29,100 bases of DNA from JAEMQF01 sp031419715 (GTDB lineage: Bacteria > Pseudomonadota > Gammaproteobacteria > Burkholderiales > Burkholderiaceae_C). The stretch covers positions 1 to 29,100 of the forward strand of contig JANOLJ010000155.1 of the NCBI GenBank assembly GCA_031419715.1, read 5' to 3'. Each line of letters starts with the position of its first letter. Position 1 is the stretch's first letter. The notes beneath the pieces were generated by a model that saw only the letters and a list, made by a program, of their open reading frames with translations, did not search any database and was not told the origin of the DNA. A program made the translations under genes and the position numbers. Positions 1 through 9,747 of this stretch are shown here, in pieces.

Positions 1-1740
<1,740 letters not shown>

Positions 1741-1775
1741 CAGAACTCTTTCCCCGAGATATACACAGCGATCTA

Positions 1776-1962
1776 GGCACTCCCCAATGTGTTCATAGCC
1801 CCGTGCACATCAGCCTGTTCGCCTTTGGCGGTGGTCGTGAGGGCTATCCACGGACTGCACTCTAACATCAATACGCTCTCAAGAGCACTTTATGTCCATT
1901 AGAATGCCCTTGAAAGATTTTTCGGCGCTTGCCAGCCAGCAGGGCATCTGTTGGGGAGTGCC
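1776..1962. promoter_or_regulatory. Paired inverted-repeat sites upstream of hipBA (candidate operators)
   Basis: GGCACTCCCCA at 1776-1786 is repeated exactly as its reverse complement, TGGGGAGTGCC, at 1952-1962, just before the HipB-like start at 1981. Between them lie two shorter dyads: GCTCT-CA-AGAGC at 1875-1886 and CATT-AG-AATG at 1897-1906. HipB proteins are known to repress their own operons by binding several spaced operators and bending the DNA. The exact 11-bp pair is directly visible; its operator role is inferred. The same stretch must also hold the promoter of the divergent prfC, but no convincing -35/-10 pair could be assigned. Confidence 0.4.
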
Positions 1963-1980
1963 CATTTTTATCGGTGACCC

Positions 1981-2334
1981 ATGACCGCCCGCAACAAGCT
2001 GCTGACCGCACCGCCCTACGCCGTAGAACGTACGCTCAAGCGGCTGGGCGCGAACCTGCGCACGGCACGCCTGCGTCGCAACCTGACGATTGATGACATG
2101 GCTTCGAGGATCGGCACCGGCGAACGCGCCGTCGCCGACGCCGAAAAGGGCAAGCCCTCAACGGGCATCGCTGTCTACGCGGCGATGCTGTGGGCGCTCG
2201 ACCTACTCGACCAGATTGCCGACGTGGCAGCGCCTGAAAAAGACGATGAAGGCCAGACCCTGGCATTGTCCCGCGAACGTGCCCGCGCCCGCCCAACGGC
2301 GGGAGCAAAGACGGGGCTGGACAATGACTTCTGA
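1981..2334 (+). CDS. HipB-like XRE-family regulator (antitoxin partner)
   Basis: This 117-residue protein has a Cro/C1-type helix-turn-helix at about residues 22-78. The core reads LGANLRTARLRRNLTIDDMA and is followed by the recognition-helix region around GTGERAVADAEKGKPST. The tail after residue 85 is charged and low in complexity. It directly precedes and overlaps a HipA-family kinase gene, the usual HipB-HipA order, so it probably represses the operon and neutralises the kinase. The ATG at 1981 is used because it follows the upstream dyads and leaves a complete helix-turn-helix. Identification as HipB-like rests on the domain plus the neighbour; binding specificity cannot be read from the sequence. 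Confidence 0.85.
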   Translation: MTARNKLLTAPPYAVERTLKRLGANLRTARLRRNLTIDDMASRIGTGERAVADAEKGKPSTGIAVYAAMLWALDLLDQIADVAAPEKDDEGQTLALSRERARARPTAGAKTGLDNDF

Positions 2335-3619
2335 AGCCCCCACCGAGTGCTTCGTCTACATCACCCTGCCGGGACAAACCGAGCCGGTGACGGCTGGCCG
2401 CTTCGCGTTGACCACGGGCCGTAGAGGAACACCCGAGGGGCGTTTCGTCTATGGCCGCAGCTACCTCGAACGGCAGAACGCTGTCGCGCTCGATCCCATC
2501 GAGTTGAAGCTTTCGCCCCGTACCTACTCCACGGTGGCGCTCGGCGGTGTCTTCGGCGCGTTGCGAGATGCGAGCCCGGACCACTGGGGTCGCCGCGTCA
2601 TTCAGCGCCATCTTGGCAAGGCGCAGCCGGGAGAGATGGAATATCTGCTGTACTCCCCGGACGACCGCGCCGGGGCACTCGGTTTCGGCTTGAGCCAGGC
2701 ACCCCCTGCGCCGAAGCGCACCTTCAACCAGACCCTCGATCTGGAAATGGTGCAGGGCATCGCAGATGCGATCATGACCGACGAGGACTTGCCAGGCGGT
2801 GCCGCCGCGCACCAGGATCAAGTCGAAAGGCTGCTCATGATCGGTACGTCGATGGGCGGCGCACGCCCGAAGGCCGTTGTCGAAGACGAAGCCGGGCTCT
2901 GGATTGCGAAGTTCAACCGGCCCGACGACACGTGGAACTGTGCAAGGGTCGAGCATGCGATGCTGATCCTCGCGCGCGCCTGCGGGTTGACGACAGCCGA
3001 AAGCCGGGTCGTGGGAGTCGGCGCACGCGATGTCTTGCTCGTCAAGCGTTTCGACCGCGAGAAGACAGCACCCGGTTACCTGCGCGCACGCATGATCTCG
3101 GCCTTGACGCTGCTGCGCGCGCAAGACACTCATCAGTCGCGCGACAAATGGTCCTATGTGCTACTGGCCGAGGAAATTCGGCGTGTCTGCGCCGAACCGA
3201 CACAGAACGCGGCCGAGCTGTTCCGCCGCATGTGCTTCAACGCGTTGATATCGAACATCGACGATCACCCGCGCAACCACGCGCTGATCGCGAAGGGATC
3301 CCACTGGAAGCTGTCCCCCGCCTATGACCTGACACCCGCCGTGCCGGTCAGCATAGAACGCCGCGACCTGGCGATGGAGTGCGGCGATGCGGGGCGCTTT
3401 GCCCATGCGAGCAATCTGCTGTCGCAAAGCGCCCGCTTCCTGCTGACGCAGGAGACCGCTGTCGCTACCATGGCTGCCATGGAAGAGCGGGTGCGCGGCA
3501 CGTGGTACGCCACGGCGCGCGGCGTGGGGGTCACCGAGAAGGACTGCGAGCAAATCTCAAGGGCCTTCGCCTACCCGGGTTTCCGTCAGGCGGAAGGGAT
3601 AGTCGGGGTGAGCACATGA
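2324..3619 (+). CDS. HipA-family serine/threonine kinase (toxin)
   Basis: The product has 431 residues, close to the 440 of E. coli HipA. In E. coli HipA phosphorylates glutamyl-tRNA synthetase and induces persistence; other family members have different targets. Visible motifs are the nucleotide-binding loop GTSMGGARPKA at 174-184, the strand VLLVKRFDRE at 237-246, the catalytic loop NIDDHPRNHAL at 311-321 and the metal-binding Asp in AYDLTP at 333-338. All key residues appear intact, so the kinase is predicted active. The start is the ATG at 2324, overlapping the end of the regulator gene by 11 bases and implying translational coupling. A longer in-frame extension back to 2090 merely overlaps the HipB gene and was rejected. 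The substrate is unknown. Confidence 0.9.
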   Translation: MTSEAPTECFVYITLPGQTEPVTAGRFALTTGRRGTPEGRFVYGRSYLERQNAVALDPIELKLSPRTYSTVALGGVFGALRDASPDHWGRRVIQRHLGKAQPGEMEYLLYSPDDRAGALGFGLSQAPPAPKRTFNQTLDLEMVQGIADAIMTDEDLPGGAAAHQDQVERLLMIGTSMGGARPKAVVEDEAGLWIAKFNRPDDTWNCARVEHAMLILARACGLTTAESRVVGVGARDVLLVKRFDREKTAPGYLRARMISALTLLRAQDTHQSRDKWSYVLLAEEIRRVCAEPTQNAAELFRRMCFNALISNIDDHPRNHALIAKGSHWKLSPAYDLTPAVPVSIERRDLAMECGDAGRFAHASNLLSQSARFLLTQETAVATMAAMEERVRGTWYATARGVGVTEKDCEQISRAFAYPGFRQAEGIVGVST

Positions 3620-3690
3620 CCCCCGATCCCGTGCTTGAGCCGCCGATTGACGCGAACGCACGCTGTCGGCGCCGTCTCGTCCAAAAGGCT

Positions 3691-3730
3691 CGGGACATTC
3701 GGGACACACCGGGCCACTCCGGGCCACTCA
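3691..3730. repeat. Degenerate 10-bp tandem repeat, about 4 units
   Basis: Successive 10-mers are CGGGACATTC/GGGACACACC, then GGGCCACTCC at 3711 and GGGCCACTCA at 3721, continuing into CGGGCAATCG. The array lies in the gap between two convergent genes and reaches the stop codon of the leftward gene at 3728. No hairpin or T tract was seen, so it is not an obvious terminator. Confidence 0.5.
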
Positions 3731-5083
3731 CGGGCAATCGACCACGCGAAACTCGATGCGCCGGTCCAGCGCATCGCGCTCATCGTCGTGCCCCAGGCCG
3801 ACCAGGTTGTCGCGCCAACCGGCGCCTTGCGCCGTGAAGCGATTGCCGCTGGACGGTGCGGCTTGAGCCAACAGCCAGCGCACGGTAGCCGCGCGGCGCT
3901 GCGACAACTCCACTGATGCGCTGGCCGAGGGGCTGCGACTGGCGTGCGCGACGACGCGCAGGCACGCCTGCTGTGCGCCTGTCTGGCGCGCCACTTCGCG
4001 GATCCAAAGCCGATATTGCTCGCGCTGGTCGGCGCCAGGCGGCATCACCGTGGTGCCCGGTTGGAATCGCACTTTCAACGGCAGGCTCTTGGCGGCCAGG
4101 CCGTTCGTGACGAGGCGCTTCAGCTCCAGGGCTGCGTCGTCCTTGGCACCGAGCTGCCAGTTCGTCAGATAGCGCCCGTTGAGCACGCGCGAGTCGTCGG
4201 GGTCAGCGATGGCTGAGGCTTGCACAAACAGGCGGCGCGCCTGGGCGTATTGCTTGTCGTGGTAGGCGACGATGGCTTCATGCAATAGCACGGCCGCCGG
4301 CAATCGCCATTGGTAAAGCGTGTCGATGCGCTCGCCCACCCGCGCTTCAACCTGGCACGACTTGATGTAGGCCGCGGTCGTGCGGTCCATGTGCCAGGTC
4401 GGGCTGTCGCGAAAGAACGGCGTCGGCTCGGCGTTGACGCTGGCCAAAGTGGCTCGGTCGAGGCGCTTCGCCACGATCTGCCCGCTGCGCAAGTCCACCA
4501 GTGTCAGCCAGAGCCGGTACGCATCAGGCGGGCCGTTGCCGGCCTCGTTCAGTGTCACTGGCGTCAGCGTTCCGATCAACAACAGTGGTGTGCTCGCCAG
4601 TGCCTTGCGATCGAAGGGGCGCACTGTCCAGAGGCGGAAATTCTCGGCGATCAGGCGCGCCAGTTGCCCGCCCGCGGCGATGCCGGAGAGCGTCTGCTGC
4701 CCTGTGTTCGCGTCGATGAAGGGATCGATCACCAAGTCGCGAGGCGCATTGCCGAGCACACGCAGAGCGTCATTGAAGATGCGGGTGCCGGCGCGTTGCA
4801 CGACGACGTCAAGCGCTTGCGGCGCTGTGGCGCCGGGGCTCTCGGCGGCGCTGGGCGTGGGCAGCGCGGGCTTGGGCGCGGCCACGATGGCGGGCGGTGC
4901 GGGCGTGGCGGGCGGCGAAGCGACTGCGGGGACTGCCGGTAGCGCCGGGGATGCGGGGGTCACGTGTGACGCCGGCGCAGGTGCCTCTTTTCTTGCAGGC
5001 GGTTGCTCGTCGACCGATGCGCAACCGATCAGGCCGGCAGCCGCCCAGGCGACGATGATCCACGCGGTGCTCGATCGAATCAT
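3728..5083 (-). CDS. Outer-membrane lipoprotein with C-terminal OmpA-like domain
   Basis: The product has 451 residues. It starts MIRSSTAWII with a hydrophobic segment ending in the lipobox LIGC (Cys21), so it should be lipidated and exported. A Pro/Ala-rich linker follows (about 25-95). A middle domain of about 200 residues contains GTRIFNDALRVLG and a helical stretch around YHDKQYAQARRLFVQAS that looks TPR-like. The C-terminal 100 residues resemble a peptidoglycan-binding OmpA domain, with LRVVAHAS, LSQRRAATVRWLL and a final DRRIEFRV. This architecture suggests an envelope protein that ties the outer membrane to peptidoglycan. The ATG at 5083 was chosen because it gives the lipoprotein signal; a frame extending to 5254 would overlap the divergent hemE start. 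The precise function is unknown. Confidence 0.75.
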   Translation of the reverse strand: MIRSSTAWIIVAWAAAGLIGCASVDEQPPARKEAPAPASHVTPASPALPAVPAVASPPATPAPPAIVAAPKPALPTPSAAESPGATAPQALDVVVQRAGTRIFNDALRVLGNAPRDLVIDPFIDANTGQQTLSGIAAGGQLARLIAENFRLWTVRPFDRKALASTPLLLIGTLTPVTLNEAGNGPPDAYRLWLTLVDLRSGQIVAKRLDRATLASVNAEPTPFFRDSPTWHMDRTTAAYIKSCQVEARVGERIDTLYQWRLPAAVLLHEAIVAYHDKQYAQARRLFVQASAIADPDDSRVLNGRYLTNWQLGAKDDAALELKRLVTNGLAAKSLPLKVRFQPGTTVMPPGADQREQYRLWIREVARQTGAQQACLRVVAHASRSPSASASVELSQRRAATVRWLLAQAAPSSGNRFTAQGAGWRDNLVGLGHDDERDALDRRIEFRVVDCP

Positions 5084-5120
5084 TGCGGCGTCCCGAGAGT
5101 CGATTCTTGTCTGGGTCGGC

Positions 5121-5148
5121 TTGTTCCGACCTGGGGCGCGACGATAAC
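5121..5148 (+). promoter_or_regulatory. Possible sigma70-type promoter for hemE
   Basis: TTGTTC at 5121-5126 and GATAAC at 5143-5148 are spaced by 16 bp in the 143-bp gap between two divergent genes. Initiation near 5155 would give a leader of about 70 nt. A second -10-like hexamer, CATAAT at 5214-5219, lies so close to the ATG that it would give an almost leaderless message, but it lacks a matching -35. Both are weak matches. Confidence 0.3.
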
Positions 5149-5226
5149 GCAGCCCGGCAGGTCCGCCAACCCGGCGCGGCGCAAAACGCGGGCGACAACG
5201 AGAACATCGAGGCCATAATCTTTTGC

Positions 5227-6297
5227 ATGAATGTTCCCCAGCACAACGACGCATTCTTGCGCGCCTGTTTTTCCCAACCCACGCCGCACACGCCGGTCTG
5301 GTTGATGCGCCAGGCGGGGCGCTACCTGCCGGAATACCGCGCGACGCGCGCCAAGGCCGGCAGCTTCATGGGGCTGGCGACGAATGTCGACTTCGCCACC
5401 GAGGTGACCTTGCAGCCGCTGGATCGCTATGCGCTCGACGCAGCCATCTTGTTCAGCGACATCCTGACGATCCCCGATGCGATGGGCCTGGGGCTGAGCT
5501 TTGCCGAGGGCGAGGGCCCGCGCTTTGCCCATCCAGTGCGCGACGAAGCCGCTGTCGCTGCGCTGGCCGTTCCGGATATGGCAAAGCTGCGCTATGTGTT
5601 TGACGCCGTCACGTCCATTCGGCGGGCGCTGGCCGGCCGGGTGCCGCTCATCGGCTTCGCCGGCAGTCCCTGGACCTTGGCTTGCTACATGGTGGAGGGC
5701 GCGGGGTCTGACGACTACCGGCTCGTCAAGACGCTGCTCTACAGCCGCCCCGACCTGATGCACCGCATCCTGGCCATCAACGCCGATGCGGTGGCGCTGT
5801 ACCTGAACACGCAAATCGAAGCCGGCGCCCAGGCGGTGATGGTGTTTGACAGTTGGGGCGGCGTGCTTGCCGACGGCGCCTACCAGACCTTCAGCCTGGC
5901 CTACATGCAGCGCGTGCTGGCGCAGATCAAGACCGAGCACGACGGTCAGCGCATCGCGCGCATCGTGTTCACGAAGAGTGGCGGCCAGTGGCTGGAGGAG
6001 ATCGCCGCGATCAAGCCGGACGTGATAGGCCTGGACTGGACCGTCGACCTCGGCCGGGCGCGCGAGCGTGTGGGCGCCAACATCGCGCTCCAGGGCAACC
6101 TCGATCCTCATGCCTTGTTCGCGCCGCCCCAGCAAATCGAGGCCGAAGTCGAGCGCGTGCTGCGCAGTTTCGGCGCGCCGGGTGGGCATGTTTTCAACCT
6201 CGGGCATGGCATCAGCCAGTTCACACCGCCGGAGCACGTGTCAGTGCTGGTGGACGCCGTGCACCGAATTTCGCGGCGAATGCGCCAAGCTGCCTGA
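5227..6297 (+). CDS. hemE: Uroporphyrinogen decarboxylase
   Basis: HemE converts uroporphyrinogen III to coproporphyrinogen III by removing four acetate carboxyls, in the cytosolic haem pathway. The 356-residue product matches the family length (E. coli 354). It carries the N-terminal signature RQAGRYLPEYR at 28-38, whose arginines bind substrate carboxylates. The conserved LFSDILTIPDAMG around 75-88 includes the catalytic Asp, and the second signature GFAGSPWTLACYMVEG is at 143-158. The C-terminal NLGHGISQFTPPEHV is also typical. The ATG at 5227 gives the canonical N-terminus; the frame is open back to 5083 but that part overlaps the divergent lipoprotein region. No strong ribosome-binding site is visible. 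priA follows on the same strand after 361 bp, probably as a separate unit. Confidence 0.97.
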   Translation: MNVPQHNDAFLRACFSQPTPHTPVWLMRQAGRYLPEYRATRAKAGSFMGLATNVDFATEVTLQPLDRYALDAAILFSDILTIPDAMGLGLSFAEGEGPRFAHPVRDEAAVAALAVPDMAKLRYVFDAVTSIRRALAGRVPLIGFAGSPWTLACYMVEGAGSDDYRLVKTLLYSRPDLMHRILAINADAVALYLNTQIEAGAQAVMVFDSWGGVLADGAYQTFSLAYMQRVLAQIKTEHDGQRIARIVFTKSGGQWLEEIAAIKPDVIGLDWTVDLGRARERVGANIALQGNLDPHALFAPPQQIEAEVERVLRSFGAPGGHVFNLGHGISQFTPPEHVSVLVDAVHRISRRMRQAA

Positions 6298-6658
6298 CGG
6301 TCAGCCGGTGTCATCGCTAAGAGGCTTGCCGTACACATGTTGCGCAGTAAGTGAGCGCTCAGGGCTTGACTTATCCCCATTTCTCGGCACGCGCCGCATG
6401 CCCCAGAATTCTTTGCCCTGCACCATGAACTGTTCAACAAACACGGCGCAAGCTATTGATTTAACTGATGTTTTAGGAATGCAACGAAACCGGGCGAAGA
6501 ACCTCGAAACCCAATCGAATCAACGATTTAGGGTCAATCGAATGAGGTTTCCCACAAAGTTATCCACAGAATCTGTTGAAACATCCAAAAGCGCCATCGA
6601 ATCATCCACTTACTGTCAATCCCTAAGCTGAACTAGGGCTGACCCCGAGGCGCGACGC
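6298..6658. promoter_or_regulatory. AT-richer hemE-priA intergenic region with DnaA-box matches
   Basis: This 361-bp stretch contains no supportable gene and is clearly richer in A+T than its surroundings, especially 6420-6630. It has a perfect DnaA box, TTATCCACA, at 6560-6568 and a one-mismatch copy, TTATCCCCA, at 6371-6379. Two-mismatch copies occur at 6548-6556 and near 6604-6612. CAATCGAAT occurs at 6512-6520 and 6535-6543, and the shorter ATCGAAT again at 6596-6602. A small dyad, CCCTA/TAGGG, lies at 6621-6638 just before priA. The region could bind DnaA, either as part of a replication origin or to regulate priA. It also holds the priA promoter and a weak ribosome-binding GAGG near 6646. 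Confidence 0.45.
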
Positions 6659-8749
6659 ATGCACGGATCGCCGCTCGTCCTGCGCATTGCCGTCGAGACG
6701 CCATTGCACAGTGGTCTCGGCGAACCGCTTGCCTATCTCAGTGAGCAATGGCTCACCCCAGGAACACTGGTGCGGGTGCCGCTGGGCAAGCGCGAAGTCG
6801 CCGGCCTCGTGTGGCCTGGCCCCGTGGCCGATGTGCAGCCTGAAAACCTGCGCCCGATCGCGCAAGTGCTGGCCAGCCTGCCGCCGCTGAGCGAACGCTG
6901 GTGCCAGCTCGTGGACTTCACCGCCGCCTACTACCAGCGCGGTTGCGGCGAAGTGGCGCTGTCGGTTCTACCTCCAGAGTTGCGCAAGCTGAACGAACGC
7001 CAATTGCAGGCGCGAATCGCCAAACTGCACCGTGCCAGGGCGCAGAGCGAGAAAGAGGTCAACACCGAGTCGCTCGCGGCCGGCAGTCCGACGCTGAACG
7101 CAGAACAGGCGCAGCTGCTGGAGCAGTTGGACGCACTCGCGGGCCAGGCCGCGCCGCCGCCCGTGTTGCTGCACGGCGTGACCGGCAGCGGCAAGACGGA
7201 AATCTACCTGCACGCCGCGGCGCACGCCCTGGCGCGCGGCCGGCAGGCGCTGGTGCTGGTGCCTGAGATCAACTTGACGCCGCAGCTCGAGGCGCGTTTT
7301 GCCGAACGCTTTGGCGAGCGGCGCATCGTGTCGCTGCACAGCGGTTTGACGCCCGCGCAGCGACTGCGCAATTGGCTCGCGGCGCATCTGGGACTGGCTG
7401 ACCTGGTGCTGGGCACGCGCCTGGCGGTGTTTGCATCGCTGCCGCGCCTCGGTCTGATCGTTGTCGACGAAGAGCATGACCCGTCCTACAAACAACAAGA
7501 TGGGGCGCGCTATTCCGCGCGTGACTTGGCGGTGTACCGCGGGCGGCTCGAATCGGCACTGGTCGTGCTCGGTTCGGCGACGCCGTCCCTGGAAAGCTGG
7601 CGTCACGCGCAGACCGGCCGCTACCTGCGCCTGAACTTGCCGACGCGCATAGCCGGCGCCGAATTGCCCCAGGTCAGGCTGGTCGACATGAACCGGTTGC
7701 CCAAGGCACCCGGTGGCGAGGCGAACAATGTGCTGTCGGCGCCGCTGGTCGCGGCCTTGCAGGAGCGTCTGGCGCGCGGCGAGCAAAGCCTAGTGTTCTT
7801 GAACCGGCGCGGTTATGCGCCGGTGCTGCACTGCGCCGACTGCGGCTGGAAAAGCGGTTGCCCGCATTGCAGCGCCTGGCGCGTCTTTCACAAGCTCGAT
7901 CGCAGCCTGCGTTGCCACCACTGTGGCCTAGCCGAACGCGTGCCGCGCGCCTGCCCGGAGTGCGGCAACCTCGACGTTTCGCCGATCGGGCGTGGCACGG
8001 AGCGCCTGGAGGAACAGCTCGCCGCGTTGTTGCCGCAGGCGCGGATTCTGCGCATCGACGCCGACAGCACACGCGCCAAAGGCGCTCTGGAAGAACGCCT
8101 GAACGCCGTACACGCAGGTGAAGTGGACGTGCTCGTGGGCACGCAGATGATCGCCAAGGGCCACGACTTTCGCCGCATCACGCTGGTCGCCGCGGTGAAC
8201 CCCGACACGGCGCTGTTCTCGGTGGACTTTCGTTCCCCCGAGCGCTTGTTCGCATTGCTGATGCAGGCGGCTGGCCGCGCCGGGCGCGACGCCGGCCACT
8301 CGCTGCGCAGCGAAATGTGGGTGCAGACCTGGCATCCGCGACACGCGCTGTATGAGGCGCTGCGGCGCCACGACTTCGAGGCCTTCGCGCAGGCGCAACT
8401 GAAGGAACGCGAGAGCGCCGGCCTGCCGCCCTATTCACACCTGGCGATGCTGCGCGCCGAAGCGCGTGATGCGCAAGTGGCCGAAGACTTCCTGCACGCC
8501 GCGGCGCGCTGCGCCGCGGCATTGCCCGGCGCCGACGCGGTGACGATCTACCCGCCCGTGCCGCTCAACGTGGCGCGCGTCGCCGATGTCGAGCGCGTGC
8601 AGATGCTTGTCGAGTCCGCGTCGCGCAAGGCGTTGCAGCAATTTCTTTCGCTGTGGTTGCCGGCCCTGCATCAGTTGCGCCAAGAGCGCAAGGGCCCGGC
8701 AATGCGCATCTTGCGCTGGGCGGTGGACATCGACCCGTTAACGATCTGA
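6659..8749 (+). CDS. priA: Primosomal replication protein N' (PriA helicase)
   Basis: PriA is the 3'-to-5' DNA helicase that recognises stalled forks and reloads the replisome. The product has 696 residues (E. coli 732). An N-terminal DNA-binding part includes GTLVRVPLGKREVAGLVW (about 35-52). Walker A is GVTGSGKT at 173-180 and Walker B is DEEH at 270-273 in VVDEEHDPSYKQQDG. The zinc-binding insert has eight cysteines at about 392, 395, 401, 404, 419, 422, 432 and 435. Helicase motifs V and VI appear as GTQMIAKGHDF and QAAGRAGR. All key residues are present. The ATG at 6659 gives a typical PriA N-terminus. The gene ends inside a hairpin shared with the convergent neighbour. Confidence 0.97.
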   Translation: MHGSPLVLRIAVETPLHSGLGEPLAYLSEQWLTPGTLVRVPLGKREVAGLVWPGPVADVQPENLRPIAQVLASLPPLSERWCQLVDFTAAYYQRGCGEVALSVLPPELRKLNERQLQARIAKLHRARAQSEKEVNTESLAAGSPTLNAEQAQLLEQLDALAGQAAPPPVLLHGVTGSGKTEIYLHAAAHALARGRQALVLVPEINLTPQLEARFAERFGERRIVSLHSGLTPAQRLRNWLAAHLGLADLVLGTRLAVFASLPRLGLIVVDEEHDPSYKQQDGARYSARDLAVYRGRLESALVVLGSATPSLESWRHAQTGRYLRLNLPTRIAGAELPQVRLVDMNRLPKAPGGEANNVLSAPLVAALQERLARGEQSLVFLNRRGYAPVLHCADCGWKSGCPHCSAWRVFHKLDRSLRCHHCGLAERVPRACPECGNLDVSPIGRGTERLEEQLAALLPQARILRIDADSTRAKGALEERLNAVHAGEVDVLVGTQMIAKGHDFRRITLVAAVNPDTALFSVDFRSPERLFALLMQAAGRAGRDAGHSLRSEMWVQTWHPRHALYEALRRHDFEAFAQAQLKERESAGLPPYSHLAMLRAEARDAQVAEDFLHAAARCAAALPGADAVTIYPPVPLNVARVADVERVQMLVESASRKALQQFLSLWLPALHQLRQERKGPAMRILRWAVDIDPLTI

Positions 8750-8773
8750 CGCGGCGCGCCGTAGGCCGCGTCA
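8747..8773. terminator. Hairpin between convergent priA and YecA-like gene
   Basis: TGACGCGGC at 8747-8755 pairs perfectly with GCCGCGTCA at 8765-8773 across a 9-nt loop. The left arm begins with the priA stop codon. There is no T run on either side, so it may stabilise 3' ends or act as a weak bidirectional terminator rather than a classical intrinsic one. Confidence 0.55.
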
Positions 8774-8778
8774 GCAGC

Positions 8779-9462
8779 TCAACGCCGGGCGGTGCGGCGT
8801 GACTGGCCTGCCTTTGCACCTTGCGCGCGGCGCGGTGCCACAGGCGCTGGGAGGGGCCGACCCACGTCGGCGAGCAACATCGTGGCGCGCACCAGGTCCT
8901 GAACGGCTTCGCTCAAGTCACCGAGCGGGGCGAGGGAGTCGATGGCCTCCAGCAGATCGTCGGCATCTTCCAGATCGTCCGGGTCGAGGTGCCGATACAG
9001 CAGCGCCAGCGGCTCGGTCAGTTCTTGCGCAGGTTGCGCCATCAGCCCCGGAAACGCGTTCATCGCCGCGGCGAAGCCTGCGACCCACGGGAACACGGCG
9101 TCGAGCTCGCCAGCCTCGGCATCGGCCGAGTGTTGTGGGTCGCTGCTTGCGTCATCGGCAAGCTCGAACACCCACGGATCGAACCAATTGCGGCGCGCGA
9201 TCGCGCGGTCGAGCTGGGCGTGGCGCTGCGCCACCAATTCATGCAAGCGCGTCGCGTCAAAGCCCGGCGGTAGGCGCCGGCCATCGATGTCGGTAACGCA
9301 CGGTAACCATTGGGCGGCGGCCACGGCCGCAGGTTGCACCAGCACGCCGCATAAAAAACCATCAAGCATGCTCACGTCCAGTGGCTCAAGCGGCGCGGGC
9401 ACGCTGTCGAGGAGAGTTTGCAGTTCTTCGCGCTGCGCGTCGCTCACTTCCGCATCGGTCAT
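8779..9462 (-). CDS. UPF0149 / YecA-YgfB family protein
   Basis: The 227-residue product contains the family features LDVSMLDGFLCGVLVQP near residues 30-45, then FDPWVFELADD, and an acidic helical second half around YRHLDPDDLEDADDLLEAI. The family is of poorly defined function. Many members carry a C-terminal SEC-C zinc motif, but no such motif is present here; the tail is instead basic and rich in Arg and Ala. The ATG at 9462 is preferred. A TTG seven codons upstream at 9483 is also possible, and an AAGGG lies 13 nt before the ATG. It is convergent with priA and shares its terminator-like hairpin. Confidence 0.75.
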   Translation of the reverse strand: MTDAEVSDAQREELQTLLDSVPAPLEPLDVSMLDGFLCGVLVQPAAVAAAQWLPCVTDIDGRRLPPGFDATRLHELVAQRHAQLDRAIARRNWFDPWVFELADDASSDPQHSADAEAGELDAVFPWVAGFAAAMNAFPGLMAQPAQELTEPLALLYRHLDPDDLEDADDLLEAIDSLAPLGDLSEAVQDLVRATMLLADVGRPLPAPVAPRRAQGAKAGQSRRTARR

Positions 9463-9513
9463 GAGGCGATTGTGCCCTTGCAATGACTACACCAATTTCG
9501 GCCCGCAACGACT

Positions 9514-9548
9514 CCGAGGCCAATGCCCCCCGCCCCTCGGATGGGGGG
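9514..9548. other. Competing hairpins in leader of YecA-like gene
   Basis: CCGAGG at 9514-9519 can pair with CCTCGG at 9535-9540. Alternatively the C run at 9526-9531 can pair with the G run at 9543-9548. The two pairings are mutually exclusive. They lie upstream of the leftward gene, but nothing else suggests a specific regulator. Confidence 0.25.
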
Positions 9549-9583
9549 TGGTGATGCCCGGGGTGCGCGCCTACAGTCGCGGC

Positions 9584-9747
9584 CGTGCTGTCACACGGGG
9601 CCTGTTTGGCAGGCCAATCGCGAATCCAAAAGGTCACGCAGCGGTCAGGAAACAATCGAACCGCAGAAGACCGAAACCCAACCCAACGAGGTCCTTCGCG
9701 AGAAGGGCCTCAATCCACCCACCTGCTCACCCAGGTGGGTTTTTTTT
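9584..9747 (+). ncRNA. Candidate small RNA or attenuated leader upstream of mmsA
   Basis: A strong rightward terminator at 9718-9747 is preceded by no rightward gene, so it must end a non-coding transcript or an mmsA leader. Three further stems lie upstream. GGCCTG/CAGGCC is at 9599-9615. GCGGT/ACCGC is at 9641-9664. A 10-bp stem at 9688-9711 is closed by the GNRA-type tetraloop GCGA and contains one G-U pair. Between stems two and three is an unpaired AC-rich stretch (9671-9687) suitable for base pairing with mRNAs. A weak -10-like TACAGT at 9572-9577 would put the 5' end near 9584, but the start is a guess. No known RNA family was recognised. Confidence 0.5.
9718..9747 (+). terminator. Strong intrinsic terminator
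   Basis: CCCACCTG at 9718-9725 pairs perfectly with CAGGTGGG at 9732-9739 across a 6-nt loop, followed by eight consecutive T at 9740-9747. It is directional (rightward only) and lies 57 bp before the mmsA start. Confidence 0.9.

Noticed and set aside
1853..1870. TATCC-type E. coli HipB operator near the hipBA promoter
   Set aside because: A TATCCACGGA-like string exists but the spacing and second half-site of the E. coli operator are absent.
2036..3133. Leftward 365-codon frame inside hipBA
   Set aside because: It lies opposite the well-supported HipB and HipA genes and has no recognisable motif.
6068..6631. Rightward 187-codon frame extending from hemE into the hemE-priA gap
   Set aside because: Its first part is an out-of-frame reading of hemE and its last part low-GC intergenic sequence; no homology is visible, so it is not a gene.
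9584..9747. 6S RNA or a known riboswitch
   Set aside because: The transcript does not show the long closed rod of 6S RNA, and none of the glycine, TPP, cobalamin or SAM core sequences was recognised.
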